A stretch of 64,000 nucleotides of DNA from Datisca glomerata (lineage: Eukaryota; Streptophyta; Magnoliopsida; Cucurbitales; Datiscaceae). Every line of letters starts with the position of its first letter. Within the stretch, counting starts at the first letter, position 1. Shown here one piece after another: positions 47,588 to 58,432 of the stretch. Where the stretch lies: contig QANY01003970.1 in the NCBI GenBank assembly GCA_003255025.1, forward strand, positions 124,001 through 188,000, in the 5' to 3' direction. The notes beneath the pieces were generated by a model, which was given only the letters and a program-made list of their open reading frames with translations, was not told where the DNA came from and did not search any database. Made by a program: the position numbers and the translations under genes.

Positions 47588-49310
47588 TGTTGGATTGATT
47601 TTTAGATTTTAAAGAAAAATTAATGAACCTTGACAAGTCCATGAGCATAATTTCAAAAAAAAAATTCATATAAACGTTTAATCGAAGTAAACACAAAACC
47701 AATCAATGAACATGCATAATCATATAAACGTATCGAGAAATATTGAAATAATTTATACATTTCTAATTAATGGAGAAATTCTGATTTAGCGGGATCCAAT
47801 TCTCTATCTCACGTTCTTCATTTTTTAGATTCACATAGCTATCAATTGATCCTTACACCGACAACCACTCGTTAGAGTTCAAAAGTAAATCTCTCAAGAA
47901 TTTTCGTAAGAATTGAGTGTGGGCACTCAAAACAACAATTGAAAGAGAAAAATCAAAATTTTTCTCTCCCTACTGTGAAAATCGGCGACAACTGTGTGGG
48001 GAGGAAAGAGAAAATCTTTTTTTAACTCTGATTAGCACACTTATGGATAGGGTTCTAATCTTAACAGATGATCCTAGTGCAATCTCTTATCATATTTAAT
48101 TGTGAAATTTACCCATATACCTCTATATGTCAAAAACCCAAATTCCCCTATCCTTATACACTTAGGGTGCTGTAGAGTCATCTTTAATCAAATACCTGAA
48201 ATCTCATTCATTTTTTTGTTTGCCCATGTTTGTTATTTAAATTGAAGAAAATGTTAGATGCATGGAATGTAAAGATACCATCAATGAGGGTATCTGAGAA
48301 TCTCACAAAATAGAGGGGTATGTGGACACCCAGCAAACATACTATATTCCCACGTCTTATATTACCTAAACTATCCTTCCTCACCTCGTCTTCTTCCTTC
48401 CTCTCACTGTCTAACAAGACCATCAAAATTTCACAGTCAAACTTTCAACACAATTTTATTAACATCAAATTTTAGAAAATAAAAAATATATATGTTAGAA
48501 AATAGATTCCAAATATATAGAAGAGTGGATATTCAAGTAAGTTATCCAAATCAGAAAAAATGTTAATTAACCACATGAAAATCTAATCCCACAACAAATC
48601 AAGTAATAAAAAAGAAACCCAGAGTCGTTTGCAATGGCTTTGATGAAGCTTTTGTTGCGCTCCACATAGAGAAGTTATGATCAGAAATAAGATTGAGGCT
48701 TAGGTTCTCAGTGTAGAAACTTACTACGTTGGTAGTATGGAGTACGATAGATCGACAACAACAGAAGTGAGGAGGTGGAGCAGTGGAGATGTGGTCGGCA
48801 GTCACGAGGTAGAGCCATAGAGGTGGTTAACGACCGGAGAGCAAATGTATAGGAAAAATGGAGAGGCTTTGCTATTAGGGTACAATAAAAAATATATACG
48901 GCTTGGATTTGATTGTATGTTGCAATGTGTAAATGCACTCTCTCTATCGTTTTGACAACTATTTTTTTGGTATATTGTGTATTAAGTTAAATAAATGAGA
49001 TATTTATCAATATAGTATCTATAATTCTGTTACTTTACTAATCATAGGTGTGAAATATACTACAATAAGAAAAAACATATTTTATTATTTTATTTTAGTT
49101 AATATTCAATTTTTCATCAATAATTCAAATTTAACTAGTTTCGGTAAATTTAAATAAAAAATATAATTTTTATGTTAACTATAAAAACAATAAAAATAAT
49201 AATGTGTTTTTGGGTAATCATATTATAATTAAGTAATAGATCATCTATAAATATATATTGGTCTAAGGGTAAAACTAGAAGTTGACAATTACATAGATAA
49301 CATTCCGTTG

Positions 49311-49627
49311 TGTAGAAATGATGAACATGTTGGTTCTGATCTTGGAAAAGTGATGAGCTTCAGAGATGATGAACCTTTCTGGTTCTGATCTTTTATTGAG
49401 GGAAAAATTATGTTTGTTTACAATGAGGGTTGATGTATATATACAAATGATTCTAACGGTTGCCTATGATCTCCTATGATTCCAACGGATGCCTACTTGT
49501 AGCCTGAAATCGTTTTTATCAGAAATGATTAGACACCCACTGTGTTTGGGAAAGTCTCTGTTCTGCTTCCCTCTTTTGCCTATGATGAAGATTTTCTTCT
49601 GAGGCTGCAGCTTTTCCTTCTTCAACA
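49311..49627 (-). repeat. Family D 3' LTR (317 bp)
   Basis: TGTAGAAATG...CTTCTTCAACA on the plus strand. On the minus strand it is preceded by the polypurine tract TTGAGGGAGAG at 49628-49638. The paired LTR is 53925-54243. Confidence 0.9.
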
Positions 49628-49640
49628 CTCTCCCTCAAGT
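49628..49640 (-). promoter_or_regulatory. Polypurine tract of family D
   Basis: The minus strand reads ACTTGAGGGAGAG immediately before the 3' LTR start TGTTGAAGAAGG. This is the standard copia plus-strand primer, intact by sequence. Confidence 0.85.
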
Positions 49641-52600
49641 TGGGTTCGTATAGGTTGATTGAACCTAACTTGTCAAGTATTCTTTGGAGGTTATTTTTTT
49701 GTCCAGGGCTTTGGTGAAGATGTTGGCTAGCTGGTCTTCACTACGTACAAAGGGAATGGTGATTTCTCCAGACTATACTTTCTCTCTTATGAAATGACAG
49801 TCCACTTCAATATGTTTGGTTCTCTCATGAAAAACGGGGTTCATTACAATATGACATGCTGCTTGGTTGTCACAGTGCATCTCTATCGGTTTTCTTATCT
49901 CAACCTTCATGTCTTGAAGGAGATGTCTAATCCATGTGAGTTCGCTAGCAGTGGAGGCCATGGCTCTGTATTCTGCCTCCGCACTTGACCTTGCTACAAC
50001 AGTTTGTTTCTTGCTCTTCCAGGTCACTAGGTTCCCACCTACAAAGACACAAAAACCAGTTGTAGATTTTCTGTCGTAACTACCTGCCCAGTCAGCGTCA
50101 GTGTATCCAGCAACGGAGTTTGCTCGGTTTTCTTCATCCATATCCCTTGGCCGGGAGTTCCTTTAAGGTATCTAAGTATCCTTTCTGTGGCTGCCTGATG
50201 ATTTGTGCAGGGTGCATGCATGAATTGACTGATAACGCTAACTGCAAAAGTGATATCTGGTCTTGTGACCGTTAGATAAATAAGTTTTCCTACTAATCTC
50301 TGATATTGGCCTATATCAGTTATTGGTTTACTATCATTCAGTCCTATTTTCATGTTGGTTTTCATTGGTGTGCTAGCAGGTTTTGCCCTTATCATGTCTG
50401 TTTCTTTTAACAAGTCTAAGGTATATTTTCTTTGAGATCGAAACAATCCCTTCTTCGAGTGAGCTATTTCTATCCCTAGGAAGTACTTTAGTTTTCCTAG
50501 ATCTTTAATATTGAACTCTCCCTTTAGAAATTCTTGAACACTCCATATTTCATTGTGGTTATTTCTGTTGATGATAATGTCATCTACGTAGACTAAAACG
50601 ATGGTGGTGGAGTTGTTCGTGTGTTTGACAAACATAGATGAGTCAGCCGTGCTTTTGACGAAGTTAATCTTTAAAAGAGACAGGCTTAATTTTCCATACC
50701 ATGCCCTTGGTGACTGTTTCAGGCCGTAGATAGCCTTCTTTAATCTACATACCAGAGATGGGTGTGTTGCTTTCTCGTGTCCTGGAGGTAGTGACATATA
50801 TACTTCTTCTTCCAGATTTCCTTGGAGAAATGCATTTTTTACATCCATTTGATATAGTTCCCAGTTGAGGTTTGTGGCAACGGATAGTAGCACTCGGATT
50901 GTGTTCATTTTTGCTACTGGAGCGAACGTCTCCTGGTAATCCACTCCATATGTCTGAGTAAAGCCTTTGGCAACTAGTCGGGCTTTGTATCTCTCGATAG
51001 TGCCGTTGCCGTTGTATTTGGTCTTGTAGACCCATTTGCATCCTACGGGTTTCTTCCCGCTGGGTAGTGGGATTATGTCCCAAGTCTCATTCTTTTCCAA
51101 GGCTAGGAGTTCTTCATTCATCGCCTTTCTCCATTTATGGTCGAGTTGGGCTTCTTGATAGGTCTTTGGCTCATCTGTTTCATCAATTTTTCCCAAGTAT
51201 GCCCTGTGGATGTTAGAGATTTTATCATACAGTAGGAAATTTTGGATAGGGTATAGAACCTGATGGGACACGTAGTCTTTTAATCTTGCTGGGGGATGAG
51301 TTTGCCTTATTGATCTTCTTACGATTACTGCTTCATCAGTGACAACTGCCTCATCAGTTGCTCCCCCTGAGGTAGTTGTCTCAGGCGTGGTTGATGTGTT
51401 ATCCTGTTCCTGTCTTATAATATCGGAGGAAATAATACTATTAGGTAGCGGAAGTGTTTTGTGGTGGTTATGGTTGTCGGAGTCCTTTGGGTAATAGGAT
51501 TCTAGTTCTAAGAATTGTACATCGCGTGAGATGTAGAGTTTATGGTTTATTGGGTCGTAGCATTTATACCCATTTTTTTCAGCGGAATACCCCAAAAATA
51601 GGGTTTTGACTGCGGTTTTGTCCAATTTATCAATTTTTGGAATGTGTACGTAGCATGTACATCCAAATACTCGTATGTGATCAAGATTAATTTCCTACCC
51701 TTGAGAATTTCTAGAGGGCTTTTCAGATGCAATTTTACACTGGGTAATCGATTGATAAGGTATGTTGCTGTAAGTATTGCGTCTGACCAGTACCGTTTGG
51801 GTACGTTATTTTGGAGGAGGAGAGCCCTAGTCATTTCAAAAAGGTGTCAGTTTTTGCGTTCTGAGACACCATTTTGTTGTGGGGTGTGGATACAGGTGGT
51901 TTGATGTCGTATACTGTTTTGTTTAAAGAATTCAAAAAAGGTGTTGTTAGTATATTCGGTTCCATTGTCAGACCTAAAGATTTTTATGGTTGTTTCAAAT
52001 TGAGTTTCGACTAACTTGTTGAATTCTTGAAAACGACTGAAGACTTCATTTTTTGATTTTAAAAGATATAACCATGTGGTGCGAGAGAAATCATCAATAA
52101 AGGTAACAAAATATTTGAATTTATTATACGAGTCAACTGGGGCAGGCCCCCAAACATCAGAATGGATTAATTCAAAACATCGTTTTGTCGTACTACTAGA
52201 TAGTGGAAAAGGTAACCTGGTTTGTTTTGAGAGTTTGCAGACTGAGCAACTGCTAGAGTCTGAATTACAACCAAGTAATTTGTTTAGGATTTTGTCAGAG
52301 GGATGACCGAATCTCCAATGAAGTAATTTGTCCTTTTGTACTGTACTGGAGGTGGCCAGACATGTTTTGTCGGTATCTTCTAAGTAGTACAGACCGTTTC
52401 TAAATTTCCCTTCACCAATCTTCCTCCCGGTGACCCGATCCTGAAAAATTACTTTGTCAGGTGAAAATGTAACATTGCAGTTCAGGTCTTTGGTTATTTT
52501 ACTGACGGATAGGAGATTGGAGTTAAAATTGGGGAGACAAAGTACGTTGTTAATGGTTTTTGTGAAGAGTGTGGTTGACCCTGTGCCAAAAATTGGAACT

Positions 52601-53889
52601 TTATTTCCATTGGCTACCGTCACGTGTTGTGGTTTTTCTAATTTAGTGAGACTGTGTAGATTTTTTGTGTTATAAGTCATGTGGTCAGAGGCACCAGAGT
52701 CTATTATCCAGTGTTCTAAGTTGTGACAAAAGTTTGCAGATTTAGAAAAATAATTGACAGTATTGCAATTAGATGAACCTGGGGTATCGCGTAAAAATTC
52801 TCCGAATTGTTTGAGCAGTGCAGCCATCTGTGCGTTGTTGTCTGGGGACAGGTCTGCCCTAATGGATCCGGATCGGTCTATTTCTTCCATTTGGTCGGGT
52901 CGGTACCCACTGCCCGAACCGGGTCCATGTATATTATTTGCCCTGCGGTCTGGGTCGGGTCCTGACCCGTGACCCGCGCCAATAAAACCCTCGGTATAAA
53001 AGGGTGAGCGTTTCGCGGAGCCTCCTCGCTCGTCACTCTTCGCGCAGCTCCCTCGCTCGTTCTGGAACTTTCTCTGGTTCTGTCGGAGGTGAGGGTGCAG
53101 ATTCCAGCACCGATCATGGGTGTGTCCTTCCTTTCGGCAGTGGCTGCATCTCACCTGCTCGCCTGGTTGTCCGCGGTGTCTTCCCCCTTCCTTAGGGTTA
53201 GGGTTTCGGAGGAAGCCGCGGGTCGCCATGGCTAGTGCTTCCCCCTTTTCATCTCTGGTACTCATGACTCGTCGCCTGGTTTCTTCTCTTTGAACTATGG
53301 CTGAGACGGTGGCAAAAGTTGGCTTTTCTGTCGACATCAAGATCTGAGCTCGGAATGCTTCGTAGCTTGAGTCGAGAGCCGTCAAGAAGTGGTAAACCAT
53401 ATCTTGCTCAGCCCGTTCTTGGAGTTCCTTCAGGTCAGTGGTCATCGGTCTCAAGGTTTCAAGTTCTTTGAACTTCGATTTTAAAAACCCGGTTAGCTCC
53501 GGTACTGATCTGTCCCCCTGTTTTGCTTGGGAGATCTCTCGTTTAAGTTCAAAGACTTGTGCAAAATTGTTTTGTTCACAATAGTTGCTCCGGATTTCTT
53601 CCCAGAGTTCCTGTCCTGTTTCACAAAAACAAAAAATTTCACTGAGTTTTGGGTCTATTGAGTTTGTTATCCAGGTCATTACCTGGCTGTCCATGATGTC
53701 CCATTCTTCTGAGTTTCGGTCCGGTCTTGGCTTACTGCCATCCACGAAGCCCAGTCTGCCCCTTCCTTTCAGGCTCACTCGAGCCGCCCTGGCCCACGGT
53801 ATATAGTTGTGGCCAGTGAGCAGGATGGAGGTTAGTCTGGGGTTGGTGTCATGGTGGTGAAGCTGGCCGGAGGTTGATGGTTCTGCCAT
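49640..53889 (-). pseudogene. Family D copia gag-pol polyprotein, nearly complete
   Basis: The reading starts MAEPSTSGQLHHHD at 53889. It runs through gag (HNYIPWARAARVSLKGRG, FVDGSKP), zinc knuckle CSHCRKEGHTHDRC, protease WIIDSGASDHM, pre-integrase LLHWRFGHPSDKI, and integrase with DVWGPAP, FIDDFSRTTWLYL, SDNGTEY and QQNGVSER. A TGA at 51847-51849 follows SERKN where an Arg (CGA) codon is expected, and the same frame continues to about 51690. A frameshift there leads into reverse transcriptase (51625-50150: KPVGCKWVYKTKYNG, YQMDVKNAFLQGNLEEEVYM, VLVYVDDII). A one-base deletion near 50120 leads into RNase H (50141-49773: GYTDADWAGSYDRKSTTGF, SSAEAEYRAM). A TAG follows at 49773 and a further shift occurs near the C-terminus. 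Polymerase catalytic YVDD is intact. Confidence 0.9.
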
Positions 53890-53912
53890 TTGTGTTGGTT
53901 CTCAGAATCACT

Positions 53913-53924
53913 GCTCTGATACCA
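53913..53924 (-). promoter_or_regulatory. tRNA-iMet primer-binding site of family D
   Basis: The minus strand reads TGGTATCAGAGC directly inside the 5' LTR end ...TTTCTACA. This is a perfect match to the usual plant copia primer site for initiator methionine tRNA. Confidence 0.95.
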
Positions 53925-54243
53925 TGTAGAAATGATGAACCTGTTTGGTTCTGATCTTTGGGAAGTGATGAGCTTCAGAGATGATGAACCTTTTTGGTTC
54001 TGATCTGTTATTGAAGATAAAATTATGTTTGTTTACAATGAGGGATGATGTATATATACAAGTGATTCTAACGGTTGCCTATGATCTCCTATGAATCCAA
54101 CGGATGCCTACTTGTAGCCTGAAATCGTTTTTTACCAGAAATGGTTAGACATCTACTGTGTTTGGGAAAGTCTCTGTTCTGCTTCCCTCTTTTGCCTATG
54201 ATGAAGATTTTCTTCTGAGGCTGCAGCTTTTCCTTCTTCAACA
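53925..54243 (-). repeat. Family D 5' LTR (319 bp)
   Basis: Partner of 49311-49627. Differences are mostly single substitutions plus one- or two-base indels. The outer end ACA is followed by CATTC. Confidence 0.9.
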
Positions 54244-55733
54244 CATTCTATCAAAATAAACAAAGTAATTAACATTCTCACAATTATATCAAAATATTTT
54301 CAACTCTTACCAAATAAAGTAATATTAACTTTCTGGACATATATTTTCCCACAATCATATTCCAGCAATTTTATTTAAAAATCATTTACCCGCAATCTTA
54401 TACAACCCCTTATATGTGATTTTTACATCTCTCCTAGAGTCAAAATTATGTCCAAATTTTCAGTCTAAATTGATGAATTAAATTGACCCATATCAATTAA
54501 TTAATTAATTTTTTTATTTACTAATTATCAAATAATTAGAAAATAATAAAATAATTAATTTGAACATTAATTTTTCTATTCACTAATTTAATGATGACAC
54601 TCATCTAATATGGGGCTAAGAAAGTGTACCTTTGTCCAAAACACGTTTTTGGCCCAACTGTCGTTGTTTTTTATTCTTGTCTTTATGAGCTACTCCTTAG
54701 ATCGAAAAGACTCACATAAATAAAGGTATAGGATTCAAATACCCGGCTACTTTAGCTCAATAAATTCTAGACGTATTTAATCCCGACATCGTACGACTCC
54801 ACTATAAGTCCGATGCTGAATAAACTTTCGATTCATGCACGTTACATTTTTCTGTTGGTGCAAATAAAAATTTATATTCCACGATCCACATAATACTTTA
54901 TGATATTATCTATCGTGAATATCAATAACAAGAGCGGGATGTAAAATTATAATTTTACCCCTCTAGTTATTATTTTCTTACTTCTTTTATTGACTGTGAA
55001 TAAGAAATACACATCAGTGAAATGTCTCATACATATCATCATATCTTATTCAATGACTCATGTCATCAAGTACCAGACCAGTTTATTTATTCACACATTC
55101 ATCAATAAACCATAAAATGATATTGTTGCTTTTGCAATCTTACCATGAATTTCATATTTGTGAATCACGTAACTCCAACATAGTTGAATCACAGTCCTAA
55201 CAGCCGAGGTATTGTCGAGCAATTCGAACTCACTCTTTTGGCATATCAAAGATCGCAAGTAACTAAGTCAAGTTTCGTATTCACCTTAGGATTAAGGTAA
55301 TTATGAAAATACATTTAATGTGTAACAACTAGATTTAGAGCTAGATAAACTATTTTATTCTAAACTAATTGCTTAGTGGTCTATTCAGCATATTTCATAA
55401 CATGTCTAGGTCAACCGTTAGAGTTTCCACTCCCATGCCTCAAGACCGATATCATTTGGTTCAACCTAATAGTCATAATTGGATTTGATTGCCAAGTCGA
55501 TCATAAAACTGCGAATAATATTCTGAACTATCTGAGAAGAATTTTCCTAGAAGATCACTCGATCTTTGCTCTTCTTACATTGATAATAGTTCTAGGACTT
55601 AAATAAGTTATAAAAACACTTCAATTAAAAAAACTTCCATTTATTCATAAAATTCATTAATACATAAATGTCAATAAATAACTGTTTACTCATAAAAGTT
55701 ATTACACCCTCCTTTATGGACATAATTCTAACA

Positions 55734-55738
55734 CCGAG
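55734..55738. repeat. Target-site duplication CCGAG, right copy
   Basis: This directly follows ...ATAATTCTAACA. It pairs with 47583-47587, and the family C pre-integrase reading starts here on the minus strand. Confidence 0.9.
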
Positions 55739-57093
55739 AATTTCGTCTGACACAAGTCTCTCTATTCCTCGTCTAGAGATATGACCTAATCTCTAATGCC
55801 ATAACATAGCTAAATTCTCTTTAGTTAATTTTCTCTTAGTACCTCATGTACTTACTTGTAGGGATTCTTTAATTGAAGCAATTATATCAAGTAAATAGAG
55901 ATTATCGCCTGATAAATAACTGGAACCAACCATATTTGAATCACGAAACAAACCAAAGTTTCATTCTCCAAATGAACAAACATAACCATCTTTGTCCAAA
56001 ACTGAGACAGAAATCAAATTCCATCTAATAGACGGTACAATAAATTTTTCATTATGATGCAAATAAAATTCAGTGTTTAACAATTGTATAAATTTACCTA
56101 CATAGATATATCTTTGAGCATCACTTGGCCTTCGGCAAGTCATGCAACCCTATATAGACATACCAATGTGAACTGTTGCACCAGAATCTAACCACCATGT
56201 GTGTCTAGCAACCGAACATAAATTAACCTCAGAAGAAAGCAAATTAAGAAGCAAACATTTCCTAGCATGCCAAGCATGATGATGCATTGCTTTTTCCTAT
56301 GCCCTTCAGCTCCACATAAGTAACAACCAGTACCTTTCGGATCAACCAGTTTCTTTTATTGTTTCTTCTTGTGCCGTATCTGCAGCTTCTTTATCATTTT
56401 TCTTTTTCTTTCCTTTGCCCTTATCTTTAGAGAATTGAGGCCATGTAAACGCTAACTATCTTATCTTGTTTCACCCTTTCCTCTTCCTAAACACAGTATG
56501 AGATGAGTTCATTCAGAGACCAAGTCTCTTTATGACAATTGTAGCTCATCCTAAACTGGTTGAATTACGTCAGAAGGGATATCAAAATCACATGCACAAG
56601 TAAGTCTTCAGAGAGCTCGAGCCTAAGTACTTTCAACCTTGGAGCAAGATGAGACATTTTCATGATGTACTATTTGATGTTGTATTTACCTTTATACCTC
56701 ATTGAAATTAAATCTACTAAGAGCGTACCAATTTTCGCCTTTTCATTCTCGATGAACCTCTTTTCAATATCCGCAAGAAAATCTTTAGCTGTAGTAATAT
56801 TTTCAGGGTATAGTGCCCTTGAATGCTTCTGGAATGGTTTTCTTCATGATCAGTATACACATGTAATTTGATTTCTCTCATATTTTCATATCCCTCTTTT
56901 CATCAGAGGTACTCTTATCCGTAAGAGGTGAAAGAGAATTAGTCTTTAAAGCAAGGTCGAGATCCATGACTCGAATAACTATTAAGAGATTACCTTTCCC
57001 GGACTTGAAGTTTGAGCCTTTTAGTACTAGAATCAAATTGATGTTGGCAGTAATACTAGTAAGATTAATAGATGAAAAAGAATAACTAACCAA
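55739..57093 (-). pseudogene. Family C gag, zinc knuckle, protease and pre-integrase remnants
   Basis: In minus-strand order: gag start NLTSITANINLILVLKGSNF then VMDLDLALKTNSLSPLTDKS (57093-56878); further gag with EFLADIEKRF-like and ISYCVQEEERVKQ-like residues (about 56800-56490); a basic Lys-rich stretch; a zinc knuckle CYLCGAEGHRKKQC (about 56330-56290); a protease region ending VGKFIQLLNTEFYLHHN and FIVPSIRWNLISVSVLD (56143-55961); and pre-integrase LAMLWH.RLGHISRRGIERL (about 55830-55745). The reading runs into the CCGAG duplication and continues beyond it as integrase at 47582. Stops and shifts separate the pieces. Confidence 0.75.
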
Positions 57094-57835
57094 CCTAGAA
57101 GCTTACAAAAGTCCAAAAACAATAATAAATTCAAATAAAGGTAAACTCTATCTCAAGACACTGTGCACTCTATTAGTATTTTGACTTTGGTAAAAAAAAT
57201 ATTAATATGTAAGTGATGTCTTGGTGTAGTAATCAAATACTGATGATAAGAATATATCGAACAAAAAACCTTCCATTGGCCCATTTATTATTCACATGTA
57301 AAACTGAATAATCATGACGCATTTATTACCACAAAAGCACATGGAATTCTGTCAAATATTTACCTTCCTTTGGGCGGGTTAATATTCACATAAGTTACAC
57401 GCACTAAACCATTTATATTTTAAGACAAATTAAGCAATCAGCAGACTCTTCCCAAAATTCAAAATCCACCACAAGACCTTCTTCAAAAGGCAAAAATAAG
57501 TCTAAAAAATAAAAAAAAAAAGTAGGAGTTAATACAAAAAATGCTCCTCCTTCTGAAAAATTCTAGTTCTAACTCTAAATTCTCAGACAACATGGTNAAA
57601 TTATTTTAAACATAATTAATTTTAAGATCCCTATAATCAATTTAATTCATTAATGTATAAAATTAATCTTAAATTAATTTAATTAAACAATCCTTAAAAC
57701 TCATTTAATTAACCAATAATTAAATTAATTACAACTAAAGAAATTTAAAAAGTTAATGTGAGGGCTGGGAACTTTCCTAGCCCTTCTGTGCGCTGCCGGC
57801 TAAAGTCCGAAGCCTTCTTTCCTTCTTTTTTTTTG

Positions 57836-57912
57836 AGCTGTGGGCTTCGGCCCACAGCTTGTTTCTATTCAAGGGCCAATTGGCCTGTGTATCTGTGAAA
57901 CCCTAGGGTTTC
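57836..57912. repeat. Cluster of three palindromes in the family C leader
   Basis: Three perfect inverted repeats lie within 77 bases: AGCTGTGGGC-TTCG-GCCCACAGCT (57836-57859, a 10-bp stem with a TTCG loop), GGCCAATTGGCC (57874-57885) and GAAACCCTAGGGTTTC (57897-57912). They lie in the GC-rich untranslated leader between primer site and gag. Confidence 0.9.
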
Positions 57913-58169
57913 TCCTTAGATGAGATTGACGGTCAGTTCGCCGCGAGTCACTATTGCCGCGACCGGACGGCCGCCGCGTCAGTCGCTTCGGCGGCCCATC
58001 CAAGATAAATATATATATATAAATAAACTAAAATATACCAAAAAATTCGTTCTTAAATCTATAATTCTTTCATACAATTATCAAATTGTATAAACTCTAA
58101 AATATATTCATACAAACACGTATAACCATGGATCTAAACTCAAATTCGGTTTTCAATGGTTCAACGTGA

Positions 58170-58186
58170 ATAGTTCTCATATCACT
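58170..58186 (-). promoter_or_regulatory. Degenerate primer-binding site of family C
   Basis: Inside the LTR the minus strand reads AGTGATATGAGAAC, which matches TGGTATCAGAGC at most positions. The position supports the LTR boundary at 58187. Confidence 0.5.
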
Positions 58187-58432
58187 TGTCAGAGAAAAAT
58201 TCTTATTGGTATAAACCGTATCTTAAAACTCCAAGAAGTCATGTTGAACACATCAAGAATCAAATAACTATAAAAGCGGAAGTGTACCTAACGTTCACAA
58301 CATATCATATACTTTAAAACTCAAATTACTCAAATCTTAATCGATCACTTTTAATTGGGTTTAACCTTATTTGACATTTTGTAACACATAATTATTCACA
58401 TATAAATCTAATGTTAAATTAAGGATCTAACA
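58187..58432 (-). repeat. Family C 5' LTR, internally deleted (246 bp)
   Basis: It begins TGTCAGAG and ends AAGGATCTAACA, sharing several blocks in order with the 510-bp solo LTR at 9347-9856. It is about half that length and lacks the middle part. The outer end abuts the UGT pseudogene reading directly. Confidence 0.7.

Larger units (their letters stand above)
49311..54243 (-). mobile_element. Copia retrotransposon, family D, innermost and youngest layer
   Basis: LTRs at 49311-49627 and 53925-54243 both run TGTAGAAATGATGAAC...TTCTTCAACA on the plus strand. By eye they differ at roughly 15 positions in 318, so the element is much younger than its surroundings. Gag-pol reads on the minus strand. 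A perfect tRNA-iMet primer site and a clear polypurine tract are present. CATTC occurs directly after the right LTR (54244-54248) and also at 49301-49305, but five extra bases (CGTTG) separate the left copy from the LTR. Total length is about 4.9 kb, usual for a plant copia element. Confidence 0.9.
48166..54409. mobile_element. Harbinger-like non-autonomous DNA element (about 1.3 kb without its insert)
   Basis: This unit interrupts the solo LTR. The LTR text CTTTGACCTACATATGCG-like is resumed across it as ...ATACACTTA / TTATATGTG, leaving TTA on both sides (48163-48165 and 54410-54412). The ends are GGGTGCTGTAGAG on the left and, as inverse complement, GGGGTTGTATAAG on the right: short imperfect inverted repeats. 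A TTA target site with GGG-starting ends is the mark of PIF/Harbinger (Tourist-like) elements. Removing the 4.9-kb copia inside leaves about 1.3 kb. No transposase is recognised in 48166-49305 or 54244-54409. Confidence 0.55.
47588..55733 (-). mobile_element. Family A solo LTR, interrupted by younger insertions
   Basis: The stretches 47588-48165 and 54410-55733 together match the full family A LTR (31957-33752 and 39370-41161) in order and orientation. They begin TGTTGGATTG and end ATAATTCTAACA. Flanking CCGAG copies show it as one insertion into the family C copia. No family A internal sequence is present, so it is a solo LTR left by recombination. A DNA element with its own TTA duplication splits it at 48165/54410. 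Confidence 0.9.
44996..58432 (-). mobile_element. Old copia retrotransposon, outermost layer of the nest (family C)
   Basis: Minus-strand copia sequence is in two parts: 58432-55739 (5' LTR, leader, gag, zinc knuckle, protease, pre-integrase) and 47582-44996 (integrase, reverse transcriptase, RNase H). They are separated by the family A solo LTR, whose CCGAG target duplication flanks the break. Joining the two sides places the pre-integrase and the integrase in normal order. The 5' LTR is recognised at 58187-58432. The 3' LTR is not found. All frames are broken. Confidence 0.85.

Noticed and set aside
50745..51083. 112-codon minus-strand frame overlapping the reverse transcriptase
   Set aside because: It is a second frame of the same strand; the reverse transcriptase motifs are in the other frame.
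52076..53806. Several plus-strand open frames of 60-80 codons
   Set aside because: They lie opposite the family D gag-protease-integrase reading and show no independent homology.
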